From contig OX345638.1 of the NCBI GenBank assembly GCA_947044365.1, positions 1 through 64,000 on the forward strand: 64,000 bases of DNA, written 5' to 3'. The DNA is from Petrosia ficiformis. Taxonomy: Eukaryota > Porifera > Demospongiae > Haplosclerida > Petrosiidae. The notes under the pieces were generated by a model that searched no databases, was not told where the DNA came from, and was given only the letters and a program-made list of their open reading frames with translations. Below, in pieces: positions 1-10,885 of this stretch. The position numbers and the translations under genes are program-made. Numbering within the stretch: position 1 is the first letter of the stretch; every line of letters starts with the position of its first letter.

Positions 1-365
1 ACATGTACATGTGTGTCTGGATACTTGGATACTATGTACATTTCTGAGAAATATGATTGACAAGAAAAAAGGCAGCAGACATTCATTCCTAACGATTAAA
101 AACTTGCTCCACCATCAGTGATTCCAGGGGAGAAACAACCAACATCATGTAGTAACTACAAACTCCACTGTTCTTACTTGCATCCTTCACATATTTGTAT
201 TACTTGGTAGCAAAATAGACTTCCATAACCAGAAAACAAAAGTGTCATTATTGGAGCACACAGAGTTAACAGCTACCACCTGTTAATCTTTTATAATCAT
301 ACAATCCTTTGGGAACAAGACAATGCCTATATATCAATCATACTTCTTGTATCTGAACACACAAG
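1..365. repeat. Diverged copy of the sequence around 17,165-17,290
   Basis: Two pieces (about 1-50 and 316-365) match the tail of the Hsp70-like exon and its downstream flank near 17,165-17,290, including a stretch reading tgtacatttctgagaaat and a copy of tatcaatcatacttct. The rest is unrelated AT-rich sequence. No gene is seen. It looks like one end of a duplicated and later rearranged block. Confidence 0.5.
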
Positions 366-370
366 TTCTG

Positions 371-383
371 TGTGTGTGTGTGT

Positions 384-421
<38 letters not shown>
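371..421. repeat. (GT)n microsatellite
   Basis: An almost pure GT dinucleotide run of about 50 bp with one TATG interruption. Open frames across it in both directions are simple-sequence artefacts. Confidence 0.95.
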
Positions 422-957
422 CGGCAAAGTTTGCACATGCACATGCAATGTTTTCCTGGCTCTCTTTCATCCCTCATCCATACTGTACTGCTGTGGTTAT
501 TAAACACTTGAAAAGGCCTCATGTGTTGACCTTAAAAGGCATACATATAATGTGTAGTCTGTGGATGTATTGACCCTTAGCTTAATTTGTAAGTATGACT
601 ACATGTACACATGAATGTGCTTGTTAAACTTACCACATTGAAACATTCTTCAAACTGTGTTAATGTTAGTAGTGCAAATTTCACAATAACATCACAATAT
701 AATATTCTAGAAATACCCTGATATTGCTAGCTAATAAACAAAATGTTTTTTTGTTGTTGTTGTTTACATATTTGAAGATTCTAAACCTGAGGTCCTACTT
801 CTGGTAAAGATTAAAAATGCACACCACAAAGTGGTAACTAATATAAGGTATGATAATTAGATTCCTTATCAGGTGTTAACAAGGAAGATAATTAGTGAAT
901 CCCAGTAGGGAAACCAGTTTGAAGGTCATGGGCCAATAATCACCACTTCAGTGTTGT
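422..957. other. Gene-free AT-rich sequence
   Basis: No splice-bounded coding segment, RNA gene or terminal inverted repeat is visible. Only short T/GTT runs (about 745-765) stand out. Confidence 0.5.
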
Positions 958-1265
958 ACAAGAATAATAAAAAACATTTTCAATAAAAATGAAAGAAGAT
1001 GTAGGGATTTCAAAACCCAAAAAGCAAGCAAACAAGGTTGGGAAGCTAACTTAGGACCCAAAATTAAACAAACCACTTCCATATAACCCTACATAAGTAC
1101 TTACACCTCTATACAAAGAGCTGTAATTATGTAGGGTTATATGGAAGTGGTTTGTTTAATTTTGGGTCCTAAGTTAGCTTCCCAACCTTGTTTGCTTGGT
1201 TTTAGGGTTTTGACATCCCTACATCTTCTTTCATTTTTATTGAAAATGTTTTTTATTATTCTTGT
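958..1265. mobile_element. Foldback (long-palindrome) element
   Basis: Arms of about 139 bp at 958-1096 and 1127-1265 are near-perfect reverse complements with a 30-bp spacer, so the whole segment folds into one hairpin. The arms include CCACTTCCATATAACCCTAC and its complement. A shorter diverged relative lies at 11,229-11,365 and a decayed one near 28,960-29,060. There is no coding capacity. It is probably a non-autonomous foldback/MITE-type DNA element; the family is not assigned. Confidence 0.8.
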
Positions 1266-2135
1266 TTTCATTGTTTTTTTTTCTAAACGATGTGAATATT
1301 TTTTTGTAGATTGCAGAAATACTATATATCATTATGAAATCATGCAATCAAAAATGCATTAAAATTTGATCATCAATGAAGGTCAGTCTTTTGTATTTAT
1401 GTATTGATTATCATTCTCTTTCACTTACAGATGATGTATATTCTCTATTCACTTACATCACTGTCTGCAGTCCTACAAGAAGTAGTGTCAGTCACTGTGT
1501 CAACCATTCAGTATTCCAATGCTTATCATAGTATACAATATTATTATACAATTGCTTTAATATTAATAATTATTATATTCATTATTAGTATTTGCTCACA
1601 AACTCACAAATGTTATTACAATGCCAAACACTTCCACCTTTTCAGCTTCCATGTTACGAGTATACAAATGCGCATGCGTAATTAAATTCCACTTAGGAAA
1701 ATGGCGTCCAATTCCAGATCAAATCTTTGTAGTCGTTGAGACTGTCTTGAACTCTTCTTTCATAGTATCTGAAGATATCGTCTCGATACTTTACGACCAG
1801 AATTTTACTATAAATGCGACAGGAATGGTGCTAGAATCATCGTGATAGTTCAACAAACAAAAAAATGATTTGTCTGGAAAATAATAATATTAATAATAAT
1901 AATTATTATGATGAAGATTTTGCCAGTTTTGCCACTCGCCGGTTCTCTACCTTAACGATAATCTTCGGCCATCTAGAAGGTATTGGTAGTCATAAAAACA
2001 CTAGATATAAACAGGCATGTGTGTATAGAAACTTATGTGTATATATTACCAGAGATTTCAGCTCATCACTTGCAATTAAAATGTATGGGCGGCCATTTTT
2101 TTTCTGTGCCATCCCTACATAGAGAGTACTACCGT
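1266..2135. other. Gene-free sequence
   Basis: Several short open frames occur (for example 1,404-1,685 and 1,621-1,845), but none has a recognisable domain or paired splice sites. The segment 1,660-1,830 is less AT-rich and starts near GCGCATGCG, which could be a promoter or first exon; it cannot be named. Confidence 0.4.
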
Positions 2136-2136
2136 A

Positions 2137-2218
2137 CACTCTGATAGAGTGGTTTGGCATATTTGTAGATAGTATCTATCTACATACATGTGTATTTTAA
2201 TTTGCCAAACCGTTCTAT
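2137..2218. repeat. Short inverted repeat, MITE-like
   Basis: ATAGAGTGGTTTGGCA at the left and TGCCAAACCGTTCTAT at the right are inverted copies separated by about 45 bp. There is no coding content, and it may be a very short non-autonomous element. Confidence 0.5.
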
Positions 2219-2527
2219 ACATGACATGGAAGTGGTGAACAAATGACCCACTACTATGCAAAAGACAGGAAAACCATTGAATACAAGACCTTCAAAATTG
2301 TTACCTGCTTAATCCATAGATAACACCCACATCAAATTTACAGACAGGTGTTATATACAGGATATACACCCAACCACAGGTGGATATGAAACCACAGGGC
2401 TGATATAAGACCTATAATGATATTCATAATAGATTGCATCAGTCTGAGCATGCTCAGTCAAGTTGTAAATTGAGAGGTGTAGAGCAGTAGATGTTAGGTA
2501 ACATTGATGTACATGTTAAGTAAAGAA

Positions 2528-2675
2528 TATATTATATATAGAATGGCTTCCCAGTGTGTATCAGCAATATCAGCCCTTCACCCCGAGATAGCAGCCCTCG
2601 GCTTCGCCTCGGGCTGCTATCTCGGGGTTCAGATCTGATATTGCTGATACACACCTTGAAGCCATGTTATATATT
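2528..2675. mobile_element. Palindromic hairpin element with GC-rich apex
   Basis: Outer arms (ATGGCTTC ... GTGTGTATCAGCAATATCAG and complement) enclose an inner GC-rich perfect stem (CCCCGAGATAGCAGCCC and complement) with an apical loop containing CGGCTTCGCCTCG. The total span is about 148 bp. A second element with the same plan sits in an intron of the Na+/H+ exchanger gene at 56,190-56,300. Probably a mobile palindromic repeat; mechanism unknown. Confidence 0.75.
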
Positions 2676-4010
2676 ACATAACTTTGTGCTGTGCATTCAC
2701 TATATATTCATCATTTCTTAAAAGAGCACGGGTCATGTATTTAAAGTGAGCTGAGGACATAATTTATAATAATTTACAAAATCAAAGTTGAATAAACTGT
2801 ACATTAGCAAGTTACAAATTCCATATTACAATAAATTGGTGACAGAAATGGTAACAGGATGTCCAGACTTTTAGAACACAGAATGGATAATAAAAACACT
2901 AAGGCTACATTAATAAATATGTGACTAATAGTAAAATGGCTTGGTTTACAAATATTCACTGGCTAAGGAAACCAATATTTCAATCCAAATACCTTAGTGC
3001 TTTAAAATACATGTACATACATACTACATACAAAAATACATACATACATACATGTACATACTTACATACATACACATGTATGAGAGAATTGATCAGATAG
3101 ACATGTATAACACACCCAGAGGCTGTGATTGTGGGCAACCTCATGAATTATGTAAGAATGTAGCCACATAGCAGGTGGAGAACCTTTGTGGTGTCATCAT
3201 TTATATAATCTGACTTTCTCATGCCATGACATGCTATTTGTATGAGTATTATATGTGCTTAGATGTGCCCATAATTTTCTGGGGACATCTCAGCTATTAT
3301 ATTTCGTAATTACATAAACTTACAGACATCTTCTTGGCCAGGTTGTATTGAATACCAGCTATTGGATCCTCAACAACATAGGACTATCAGGATCATTTTG
3401 AAGATGAGGACGTACTTCACTCTGTAGGAAGGGAAATGTGTGTGTTTTTGTCTTGTTCACATTCAGAATTAAAATGTGACAACTTTATATGTACTATAGT
3501 GCATAGCTTAATGTTACAAGGTTAATACATGACTGTAACTCAATAATGTATACCTGTAGTGTATAGTTTAATATCATAAGGGTAATTAATAGTTAATACA
3601 AACTCAATGAGCACCGTCGGGACGGGACCCTCGCCTACGTGGCAAAGTTGAATTGCACATGTGTGAAACAATTTAAAAATACTTATTTATGTGAACTGAA
3701 TTACATAATGTAACATATTGTTACTTGGTTGCATAAATTGATATTTGCCAACAGCTTCTTTTAATGATTTCCTAACTGTCCAGAATTTGAAAAATACAAA
3801 TCCATCCTATAACTTCATGGGAAGAGTTTAGGTGTAAATTTGTACACATTTGAATTGAAGTGTTAAGTATGAATTACACATTGTGTTAATCAATCTAATT
3901 TTATTCCAGTAAAGTTTTATTAAATAACAATTATACTTCTGAAATTATATTTGATTAAGAATGATAAAAATGTTACATTTAGTGACTAAAATTTAAATAC
4001 GTAATTTTGT
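2676..4010. other. Gene-free sequence with one possible micro-exon
   Basis: Mostly AT-rich. On the minus strand, about 3,320-3,379 has an acceptor-like tgatag, a 60-nt open phase-0 stretch beginning SYVVEDPIAG, and a gtaagt donor. Its 3' end is nearly identical to the 3' end of the dynein-like exon at 12,572. The block around 3,490-3,600 carries a dispersed motif (taatacatgactgtaactca) also seen at 7,757-7,890, 11,515 and 18,160-18,240. Confidence 0.4.
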
Positions 4011-4339
4011 CCTTGTCCTTCTCTGTCTTGAGTAAAGCTTTTGTCCACCCCCCCCCCCCCTCTAAAAGAAACCCTGCACGTACATGTACATGTATATATA
4101 AATGTACATGTACATGTACATGTATATACATCAGTATTTATGATATGCTCATACGGTGCACCATTGGCCCAAAGAGCTTCTTATTTAGCCCAAAGAGCTT
4201 CTTATTTAGCATATATATTAAATCTACCTTCTGGATTCTGATTTTTTCAATGAAAATGAGCATTCTAAAAGCAATTAATGGTGCCTTAATCACCTGAAAT
4301 GACATTATTGGTACACTTTTTACAATATTGGTTACATTT

Positions 4340-4425
4340 TTCATAAATAACCGATACCGATACTAAAAATAATGGCCGATAATGACCGATACCGATTACC
4401 GATCTGATTATCGGTGCATCACTAA
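4340..4425 (-). mobile_element. hAT-type MITE end
   Basis: Read on the minus strand, the segment begins TAGTGATGCACCGATAAT followed by several CGATACCGAT/CGGTATCGG repeats. This is the typical terminus of hAT-class miniature elements (TAG..GATGCACCGATA). No matching opposite end is visible, so it is probably a truncated copy. A 28-bp direct duplication (cccaaagagcttcttattta) lies just outside at about 4,167-4,208. Confidence 0.5.
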
Positions 4426-4591
4426 TTGTCAGTAACAGCATTAACTTGTTGTTAATTGGCTCAAGATGTATTCCCAATGGTTGACCCACTAACCGTTATT
4501 GAGCCAATCTGACCCATGCTTTAAAACATATATAAAAAACTGTGATACATGTACATGTACATAAATACATGTACCTGCATATATACACATA

Positions 4592-4605
4592 CACATACAT
4601 ACACA

Positions 4606-4642
<37 letters not shown>

Positions 4643-4652
4643 ATACACACAC
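4592..4652. repeat. (CA)n microsatellite
   Basis: CA-rich tract with ACATAC interruptions. Frames crossing it are artefacts. Confidence 0.9.
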
Positions 4653-4679
4653 ACCTGTCTAAATATATAAGTAGTTTCC

Positions 4680-5730
4680 ATATTTTGACCATTATATCTG
4701 TAAACGATCTTTACTAGGATATAGGGTAGTGACTTTCTGTCTATTGGTTTAGGAGGTCCCCAACTCTGAAATATCATCAAGAAAAGAAAAGATGTCACTT
4801 TGTCACACTCGTCTAGATATATCTATATATATATACATGTACATGTATAGGTTTGTGGCCACATATGTGATTATGCATTGTATATGTAGTTAAGGAAGTT
4901 ACGTCATTCCCAGGGCTCGGTCAATTAATGGGCGTGGCGTGTAAAAGAACATGCACTCAAGCTCTACAGACTAGCAGAAAGAAAGCTGTGTAGCTTACGT
5001 AGAAACTGGAACTAATAGCTAACTATTCAATATATTCCTAAAGTTCTATAAGGTCCTTTAAAAGGTAAACAGAGTATATAATCAACTATAATAGGCTGAT
5101 GTGTTTTGGGCATGATAAAGTTAGCCATGATTACTGAATGCTGGACATCACAAAGCAGTCATAGGGATGCTTTTTTCTCTACATATCTTGTTTCAGTTGA
5201 GTTAATTACAGTAACATTTTTACAATATATACTTGTAATTTAGTTATAGTTGAGTTAACTAAAAGTCATAGCACCATACTAACAAAAGGGGTTTTAGATA
5301 TAGTTATGGTCAACTAAAACAACCAAAACTAATAAAACCAAACATCTATTGTTATACACTACGTTAATTACGATTATTTAACTAGATTAGGATAATGAAA
5401 TCAATTATCATACATCCAGTCAACATAAATGTACATGTACATATAAAATAACAAATTTTAATTAGGGGTGTGGTCTTTTACATTGTATTTACATGTACCT
5501 TGTATTCATCAGATGTGTATCTCATATTTTCCTGCTAGTAGATGCCTTTGTAAGTTGCACAATGCTAAGTTGCTAACTCTATATAACCATATTTTGAGTT
5601 GTTTAGTAGGATAAGGGGTAGTGACTTTCTGTTTGGAGGTCTCCAACTCTGAAATATCATCTAAGAAAAGAAAAGATGTCATTTTGTCCATTCAGTATCT
5701 ACCTATATGTACAGTACATGTGTATGTAAT
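4680..5730 (-). repeat. Locally duplicated block with exon-like fragments; copy of 17,527-17,967
   Basis: Segments 4,685-4,840 and 5,590-5,730 are copies of each other (shared gtagtgactttctgt and ctctgaaatatcatc). Each holds a minus-strand fragment starting DDISEL after a ttttcttag-like acceptor. Segment 5,130-5,590 matches 17,527-17,967 over about 440 bp, including an exon-like piece ending RYTSDEYK before a donor. Part of it (4,850-5,190) also belongs to the dispersed family seen at 26,486-26,975 and 29,885-30,305. Probably gene debris in duplicated DNA. Confidence 0.55.
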
Positions 5731-5907
5731 TATGAATATACATGTACATATAGTGCTGCATACTCACTTCAGTATTCAGGACATACATGTTAGTGTTGCT
5801 TTAGAGAGAGAAAAATTACTACTGCTATCATTACCAGTCATGTTAGCCAGCAGATAAATCTGCTGTTCCCACTGAGCACCGCGAGGAGGTATGACTTGGA
5901 TTTTGCT

Positions 5908-6358
5908 CGGCACACACAGACACAAACACAGACACATAGACACAGACACAGACACACAAACACAAACACACAGACACACAAACACAAACACAGACAAACA
6001 CAAACACAGACACACAAACACAGACACACAAACACAAACACAGACCCACAAACACAAACACAGACACACAGACAAACACGAACACAGACACACAAACACA
6101 AACACAGACACACAGACAAACACAGACACACAAACACAGACACACAAACACAGACACACAAACACAAACACAGACACACAGACACACAGACAAACACAAA
6201 CACAGACACACAAACACAAACACAAACACAGACACACAGACAAACACACAAACACAAACACAGACACACAGACACATAAACACAGACACACAAACACAAA
6301 CACACAAATACAAACACAACACACAGACACACAAACACACAGACACAGACACACAAAC
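5908..6358. repeat. ACAGAC/ACAAAC hexamer satellite
   Basis: About 450 bp made almost only of CACAGA and CACAAA units. Six-base periodicity leaves frames open on both strands, giving apparent proteins of 120-190 residues of T/H/Q/N or C/V/L/S. These are not genes. Confidence 0.95.
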
Positions 6359-6527
6359 ATAATTACATATAAGTACTAGTATTGATTTAGCTAAACCCCT
6401 TTCAATAGCTGTTTATTTTCTAAGCCAGTGGTCGTCTCTCCGTCAAACGACGACCGCGTTTCTTCTATCCTCCATTTTGTAATTAATAATGAATAATAAA
6501 TAAGTGGGTGTGCACACGCATTTAGGA

Positions 6528-6655
6528 ATGGCTGACTTACGATCCGAGTTACGATCATACTTTCTTCCTTCTGGCTCAAGTTCTAACTCCAGAAATGTAG
6601 AAGATGAAACTGAGTCAATCCCACAATCCAAGAAGCCTAATAGATTGAATGATTG
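6528..6655 (+). CDS. Possible first coding exon, unknown product
   Basis: An ATG at 6,528 opens a 42-residue stretch beginning MADLRSELRSYFLPSG and ending near KKPNRLND, followed by a good donor (gtgagt). Composition is gene-like (Ser/Glu/Asn-rich, no simple repeat). No downstream exon or domain could be connected. It may be the 5' exon of a gene or of a mobile element. Confidence 0.3.
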
Positions 6656-6869
6656 TGTGAGTTTTTATGTAGATGGTCGTGTTTTATGTGTGTAAGCATG
6701 GTGGTCACTCCAATATCTATTATTATTTTTAGTATCAGTCCTGTTATTCAGTTGTTGGCATATATAATACATGATTTTCATTCAGAAATATACTCTTGCT
6801 TCAAATACATGTATTTCAATTTAAACGACATACACAAGTGGTGACCAACATTATTTTTCTGGTGCTAAC

Positions 6870-7050
6870 ACTGTTCTAAGCCATAGTGGCTGCTTATTAT
6901 CTAAGTCATTGTGGCTGCTTATTATCTAAGCCATTGTGGCTGCTTATTCCATGGTGGCTGATTATTATTTTTCTAAGCCATGTTGCTGGTTTTTATTTTT
7001 CAAGCCATAGTGGCTGCTCTAATGTTTAATGAAGCCATTGTGGCTGCTTG
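6870..7050. repeat. Minisatellite, AAGCCATTGTGGCTGCTTATT units
   Basis: About six imperfect units of 27-40 bp built around AAGCCAT.GTGGCTGCTTATT. Each unit contains a short palindrome (AGCCA..TGGCT). Inverted relatives (agcagccaccctggctta) lie at 28,250-28,370. Confidence 0.75.
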
Positions 7051-7756
7051 TTTGTTTGTTGTGTGTGCTATTGCTAGCATGCTAGGCTTTCATGTACATT
7101 GTAAATTTTGAGTCCTGAAAGAGCAACAATTGATATCAAGTTTTGTATGCTTCTTGTACAAAATGACTAAATAATGAGCTAAGCATTTGATTTTGAACCA
7201 TAAATCGGATATTCCCTGAGCCAATCACATATACACAATGTAAAATGAGTATTAACTTACTACTGTTAGTAGATGGCTGCTGTCCATCACGAGAAATCAG
7301 TTTCAGCTACATGTATAAATAGAAAATATATACAAGTACAGGTACATGTACATACTCTTACCAATAATAATGTAAATATACATGTAGTATATGTCAATAA
7401 AATGTCGCCATACAGTAACAGTAATTACCTTAGTTCTACTATCAGTAATTACTGTCTCACATTGCACACCAATTACATAGTAAACTAATGACTAATTAAT
7501 GGTGACCTTCTATTGACATACAGTGTATAATCAAGGTACAGTACATACATGTACTGTAAAAAAAAAAAAAAACCTGTTCCAGGTGCAAGAATGCTATAAA
7601 AACATCGCAAAACAGGTTCACAATATTTATTTTTAACTACTAAAATTTTATAATTGTCATTATTTGAGTATTTAACTACAATGAAAGTTTGATGAAAGCA
7701 CTATTCATTAAATTGAACGGATATATGGATAATCCGAATATCTGCTACAGCACTAA

Positions 7757-7890
7757 TACATGATTATACTGTAACATGATTATACTGTAACATGATTATA
7801 CTGTAACTAAATAACTTATACATGTATACATGTATACTATAGTATATATCATAAGGTTAAATACATGATTATACAGTAACTCAATAACTT
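7757..7890. repeat. Short tandem plus dispersed repeat (tacatgattatactgtaac)
   Basis: Three to four tandem copies of an 18-19 bp unit, then an extended version followed by taactcaataacttatac. The same motif is dispersed at 3,500-3,600, 11,515-11,560 and 18,160-18,240. Confidence 0.65.
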
Positions 7891-7894
7891 ATAC

Positions 7895-8145
7895 ATAGAA
7901 GTATCTTGAGGCTGAGTGCCCATGTACATGTACATGCATGCATGGATTATTGTCAACACACATGTAAATAATACATGTAGTTACATGTGTTACATACCAC
8001 TAATTCTTCTTTTCTTTCGTCCAGCCATTGAACTTCATCAATTTCTAGTAACTACAATGTAAATGAAAAAAACAAATGTACATGCATCATAAGGTCATTC
8101 ACGTACATCTTGACCTCAGGAAAATGTACTACATTTATGGAATTA
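7895..8145 (-). repeat. Copy of 15,783-16,035; carries a frameshifted micro-exon
   Basis: About 250 bp align with 15,783-16,035. Both contain a minus-strand micro-exon between ttactag and gtatgt. In the 15.9-kb copy it reads as a 48-nt phase-0 exon KLMKFQWLDERKEELV. Here one base is missing, so the same frame meets a stop. This copy is probably dead. Confidence 0.55.
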
Positions 8146-9410
8146 AACTATACACTACATAGTTTTATGCCGAAAATAGCCGAAAAGGCTGTGCAGATAT
8201 CTCAACTTTCGGAAATAATTTCGGACTGACCAGGGAACAGTACTGTATCCATCCCTGGGCAGGGTGCACATCTTATATTATGTATAATATTACAACAATT
8301 ACAATAATTATCAGTCTTACAAATAACACATGTATATAATACAATATGTGTGACTACAAGTCATGGCACACCTCACTAATGCAGTACTTTATTCCTTACA
8401 TGTTGCTGAAAAGGTTATAAGTTGTATTCATATTGTGTAGTATGTTATACCACATTGTGTGATAATCATGTGATAAATACAAGGATATGGCCTCTAAATT
8501 CAAATAGCTAAAGAGTATGAGTATGATGAACTTAATGCTACAGATCCACTCTATAAACACATGTATATACATATTCACATTATTAATCATTGTATTAATT
8601 GTCCTATTCTGATTTGATAATCGATTTCAGATCCCAACCCTAGTAAATACACATACACAGTGGAGCACAAATACAGATAAAGATAGTGGTGCAGGTTTGG
8701 GTTAGTAACTGCATGAATATTAATGGTAGACATCCTAACAATGACAAAAAATCATGTTTGGGATGTGTTATTTTGATATTGTCGCACCCAAAATTTGCCA
8801 CCTATAAGTCAAAAATGCTGGTATCGATGATAACAATCCAATATTACAGTTTACCATGCCTCAATTTTAATTATTATAAATAGGTATAGAGGATATAAAG
8901 TGTTTACAACAGTAATTACTGCTAACGATAATAGGCATTGGCCCCTTCCTTGGATACTTTTTAACTTAAAAAATAATGATGCAATGAGATAAAGAAAGGT
9001 ACAGATCTGTATCCAACACTAAAAGGTCAGTTCTACGCAGACAAGAATTTTAGTCTTATAAATAAAAATTATGCAATTTTTATGAGTGAGGCAATCATAA
9101 CCAACTTTATATATATAACAACACAAATGAATTAAGATTGTGACAAAATTTGCTGACATAACAGAAACCTAATACCGAAACTACTGGTTGGGTAAATCAT
9201 TGACTTTCTCTATTGTTTAGTCTCAAGTGGTATAACCTAACAATTAATAATTTCCTGTCATTAAAGAAATTCATGATAGTGTGTACATGTAAATATATAA
9301 AAATGGTGGCATTGAGTTATCAGTCGGGAAATAGAGACAATGGGCATGGGCAGTAAGAAACACACATACTACATGTACATTAGTAGCTAATAGTTAGTAA
9401 TATTTAATAC
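8146..9410. other. Gene-free AT-rich sequence
   Basis: No splice-bounded exon, RNA gene or clear element is seen. Short open frames lack any recognisable motif. Confidence 0.4.
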
Positions 9411-9414
9411 ATAT

Positions 9415-9476
9415 GGGGTCGAGAAGCTCATAAAGCACGAGGAGTAGCCAAGTACTTTATGAGGCTTTGAGACCCC
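9415..9476. repeat. Imperfect palindrome (GGGGTC ... GACCCC)
   Basis: Arms ggggtcgagaagctcataaag and the approximate complement ctttatgaggctttgagacccc fold into a hairpin with a loop of about 20 bp. Flanking copies of gtgctatattttcc in both orientations (9,484-9,500; 9,630-9,690) suggest a larger decayed palindromic element. Confidence 0.6.
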
Positions 9477-9757
9477 ACCCCCAGTGCTATATTTTCCAAG
9501 ACAACACGAACAAACCCGGTGCTTTAACTGGTTTATAGTACTTTGGATTGATGCAATGGAGAAGAAAAATGAAGTACTTAGTGTTCTTGCACTAAACCCG
9601 AGGTAAGCGCGTTGTTTTCTAGACAATAATCGGAAAATATAGAACAGGATGTGGTAAAAAAAAGTGTGCTATATGGAAAATATAGAACTGTTGGTACCTT
9701 TGATGTTAGGCGTCAAAGTGCTATAAATATATACATGTATATATATATATATCAGAC

Positions 9758-10364
9758 CAGGAGCCCATAATGACGTTGACCACAAAGCGTAAGAGTAGGA
9801 GCAGGAAACGACCACGCATTTAATTAAATTGGTCAAACTATCTGTCTGACCGTCTGTTACTATTTTTAGAACCCACGTGTACACGCCTTCGTGAAATATG
9901 GCTTTTACAAAATCAACAGTTACTATATACCGTACTATATTGACTAAGTTTCCTGTATAACAGAGAAAAGAATTGAGCGATATTCTGGCTCGTGTAGACT
10001 GTGAAGATGTTCCTAGTCAAGTCATTGACAAAGTAGTCGGAAGCCTTCACTGCAATCATTTCAGAAGGCAATGATGTCAAACACTCTTGAATAGGACTAA
10101 ACAGTTGTTTCTCGGCTTCCCCAAAGCATGCTCTCACTTTCCTGATAGTAGTTGACTCCATTTATGCTTCTATACGTGTTCGTTTCATAGCTAACCTTGA
10201 AGATCGTCGAAGTGTAGACGCCATATTTAACGAAGTTGTATATACGTGGGTTCTAAAAATAGTAACAGACGGTCAGACAGATAGTTTGACCAATTTAATT
10301 AAATGCGTGGTCGTTTCCCGCTCCTACTCTTACGCTTTGTGGTCAATGTCATTATGGGCTCCTG
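9758..10364. mobile_element. 607-bp DNA transposon with ~147-bp TIRs and captured/coding interior
   Basis: The left end (from 9,758, CAGGAGCCCATAATGAC) and right end (to 10,364) are inverted copies over at least 120 bp. Weaker similarity extends to about 147 bp, ending near AAATATGGC on both sides. The element is flanked by a perfect 7-bp direct repeat ATCAGAC (9,751-9,757 and 10,365-10,371), as expected for a target-site duplication. The interior holds a minus-strand reading frame (see separate entry). The very long TIRs resemble Mutator-like (MULE) non-autonomous elements, but a 7-bp duplication is short for MULEs (usually 8-11). hAT or P-type is possible. Confidence 0.8.
9913..10226 (-). 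pseudogene. Coding-like fragment inside the long-TIR element
   Basis: On the minus strand an ATG in AAATATGGC at about 10,226 starts MASTLRRSSRLAMKRTRIEA and then meets TAA. An in-frame ATG follows directly and opens 82 more residues (MESTTIRKVRACFGEAEKQL at the start) to 9,913. The basic RRSSRLAMKR segment could be a nuclear-localisation or DNA-binding tail. It may be the broken 5' end of a transposase or a captured host exon; no family is recognised. Confidence 0.4.
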
Positions 10365-10529
10365 ATCAGACATATTAGGCTATAGAGATTAGTGTAATGT
10401 ATAATTATATCCCAATACCAATAACTTTCTTTCTTTCCATCTCCTCATGTGTAATGTAAGTTATAGCACTAGTATAATTATTGTATATATTGGTGTACAT
10501 GTACACTGTATACAATTACATTTGCTTAC

Positions 10530-10584
10530 CATTCATGAGTTAATGGGTCAAATGGAGTTCCTCCTGCTGTGAATTTACCTTTCA
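10530..10584 (-). CDS. Possible exon fragment, unknown
   Basis: Between an acceptor (ctgaaag) and a donor (gtaagc), a phase-compatible stretch reads GKFTAGGTPFDPLTHEW. It lies downstream, on the same strand, of the dynein-like fragments at 11,679 and 12,572 and could be continuous in phase with the first of them. It has no recognised family motif. Confidence 0.25.
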
Positions 10585-10734
10585 GTGCGGGTAAGACTAT
10601 CTCTTAATACTTCATAACTCTATAAATCACAACAGTAAAGATAGTAATGATGTGAATCTTGACCATAGCAGTTATGTACATATAATTATGCATGTATTTG
10701 GTTAAACCTTGATTCGGACCCTGCCAGCTGGGCT

Positions 10735-10807
10735 GCCTTGGTAGCTCAGTTGGTAGAGCATCCGTCTGGAGTACAGTGTGTCGTGGGTTCAAATCCCACC
10801 TGAGGCA
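10735..10807 (+). tRNA. tRNA-like sequence (pseudogene or SINE head)
   Basis: The 73 bases fold as a cloverleaf. The acceptor stem GCCTTGG/CTGAGGC allows two G-T pairs, the D-arm is GCTC/GAGC, the T-arm is GTGGG-TTCAAAT-CCCAC, and the discriminator is A. The anticodon stem TCCGT/ACAGT has two mismatches and the apparent anticodon GGA would mean Ser, yet there is no class II long variable arm. It is most likely a tRNA pseudogene or the tRNA-related head of a SINE. A CT-rich microsatellite follows at 10,848-10,885. Confidence 0.6.
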
Positions 10808-10885
10808 ACTCTCATTTTTTCATTTTTCCATTGCCTCAGGTGTCTTTCTTTCTCAGGTGTCTTTCTTTCTTTCTTTCTTTCTTTT
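10808..10885. repeat. Inverted copy of the tRNA 3' end plus (CTTT)n
   Basis: TGCCTCAGGTG at about 10,832 is the exact complement of CACCTGAGGCA at the end of the tRNA-like sequence, separated by a T-rich spacer. It is followed by duplicated tctcaggtgtctttctt and (TTTC)n. This could be the tail of a SINE or a hairpin generated by template slippage. Confidence 0.5.

Noticed and set aside
5891..6360. Possible CRISPR-like or spacer array
   Set aside because: Units are contiguous hexamers with no unique spacers; the host is a eukaryote.
5776..6379. Long open frames in all directions over the hexamer satellite
   Set aside because: Pure six-base periodic sequence without biased third positions, initiation context or domains.
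10735..10807. Functional tRNA-Ser (GGA)
   Set aside because: Two mismatches in the anticodon stem and no long variable arm; better explained as pseudogene or SINE head.
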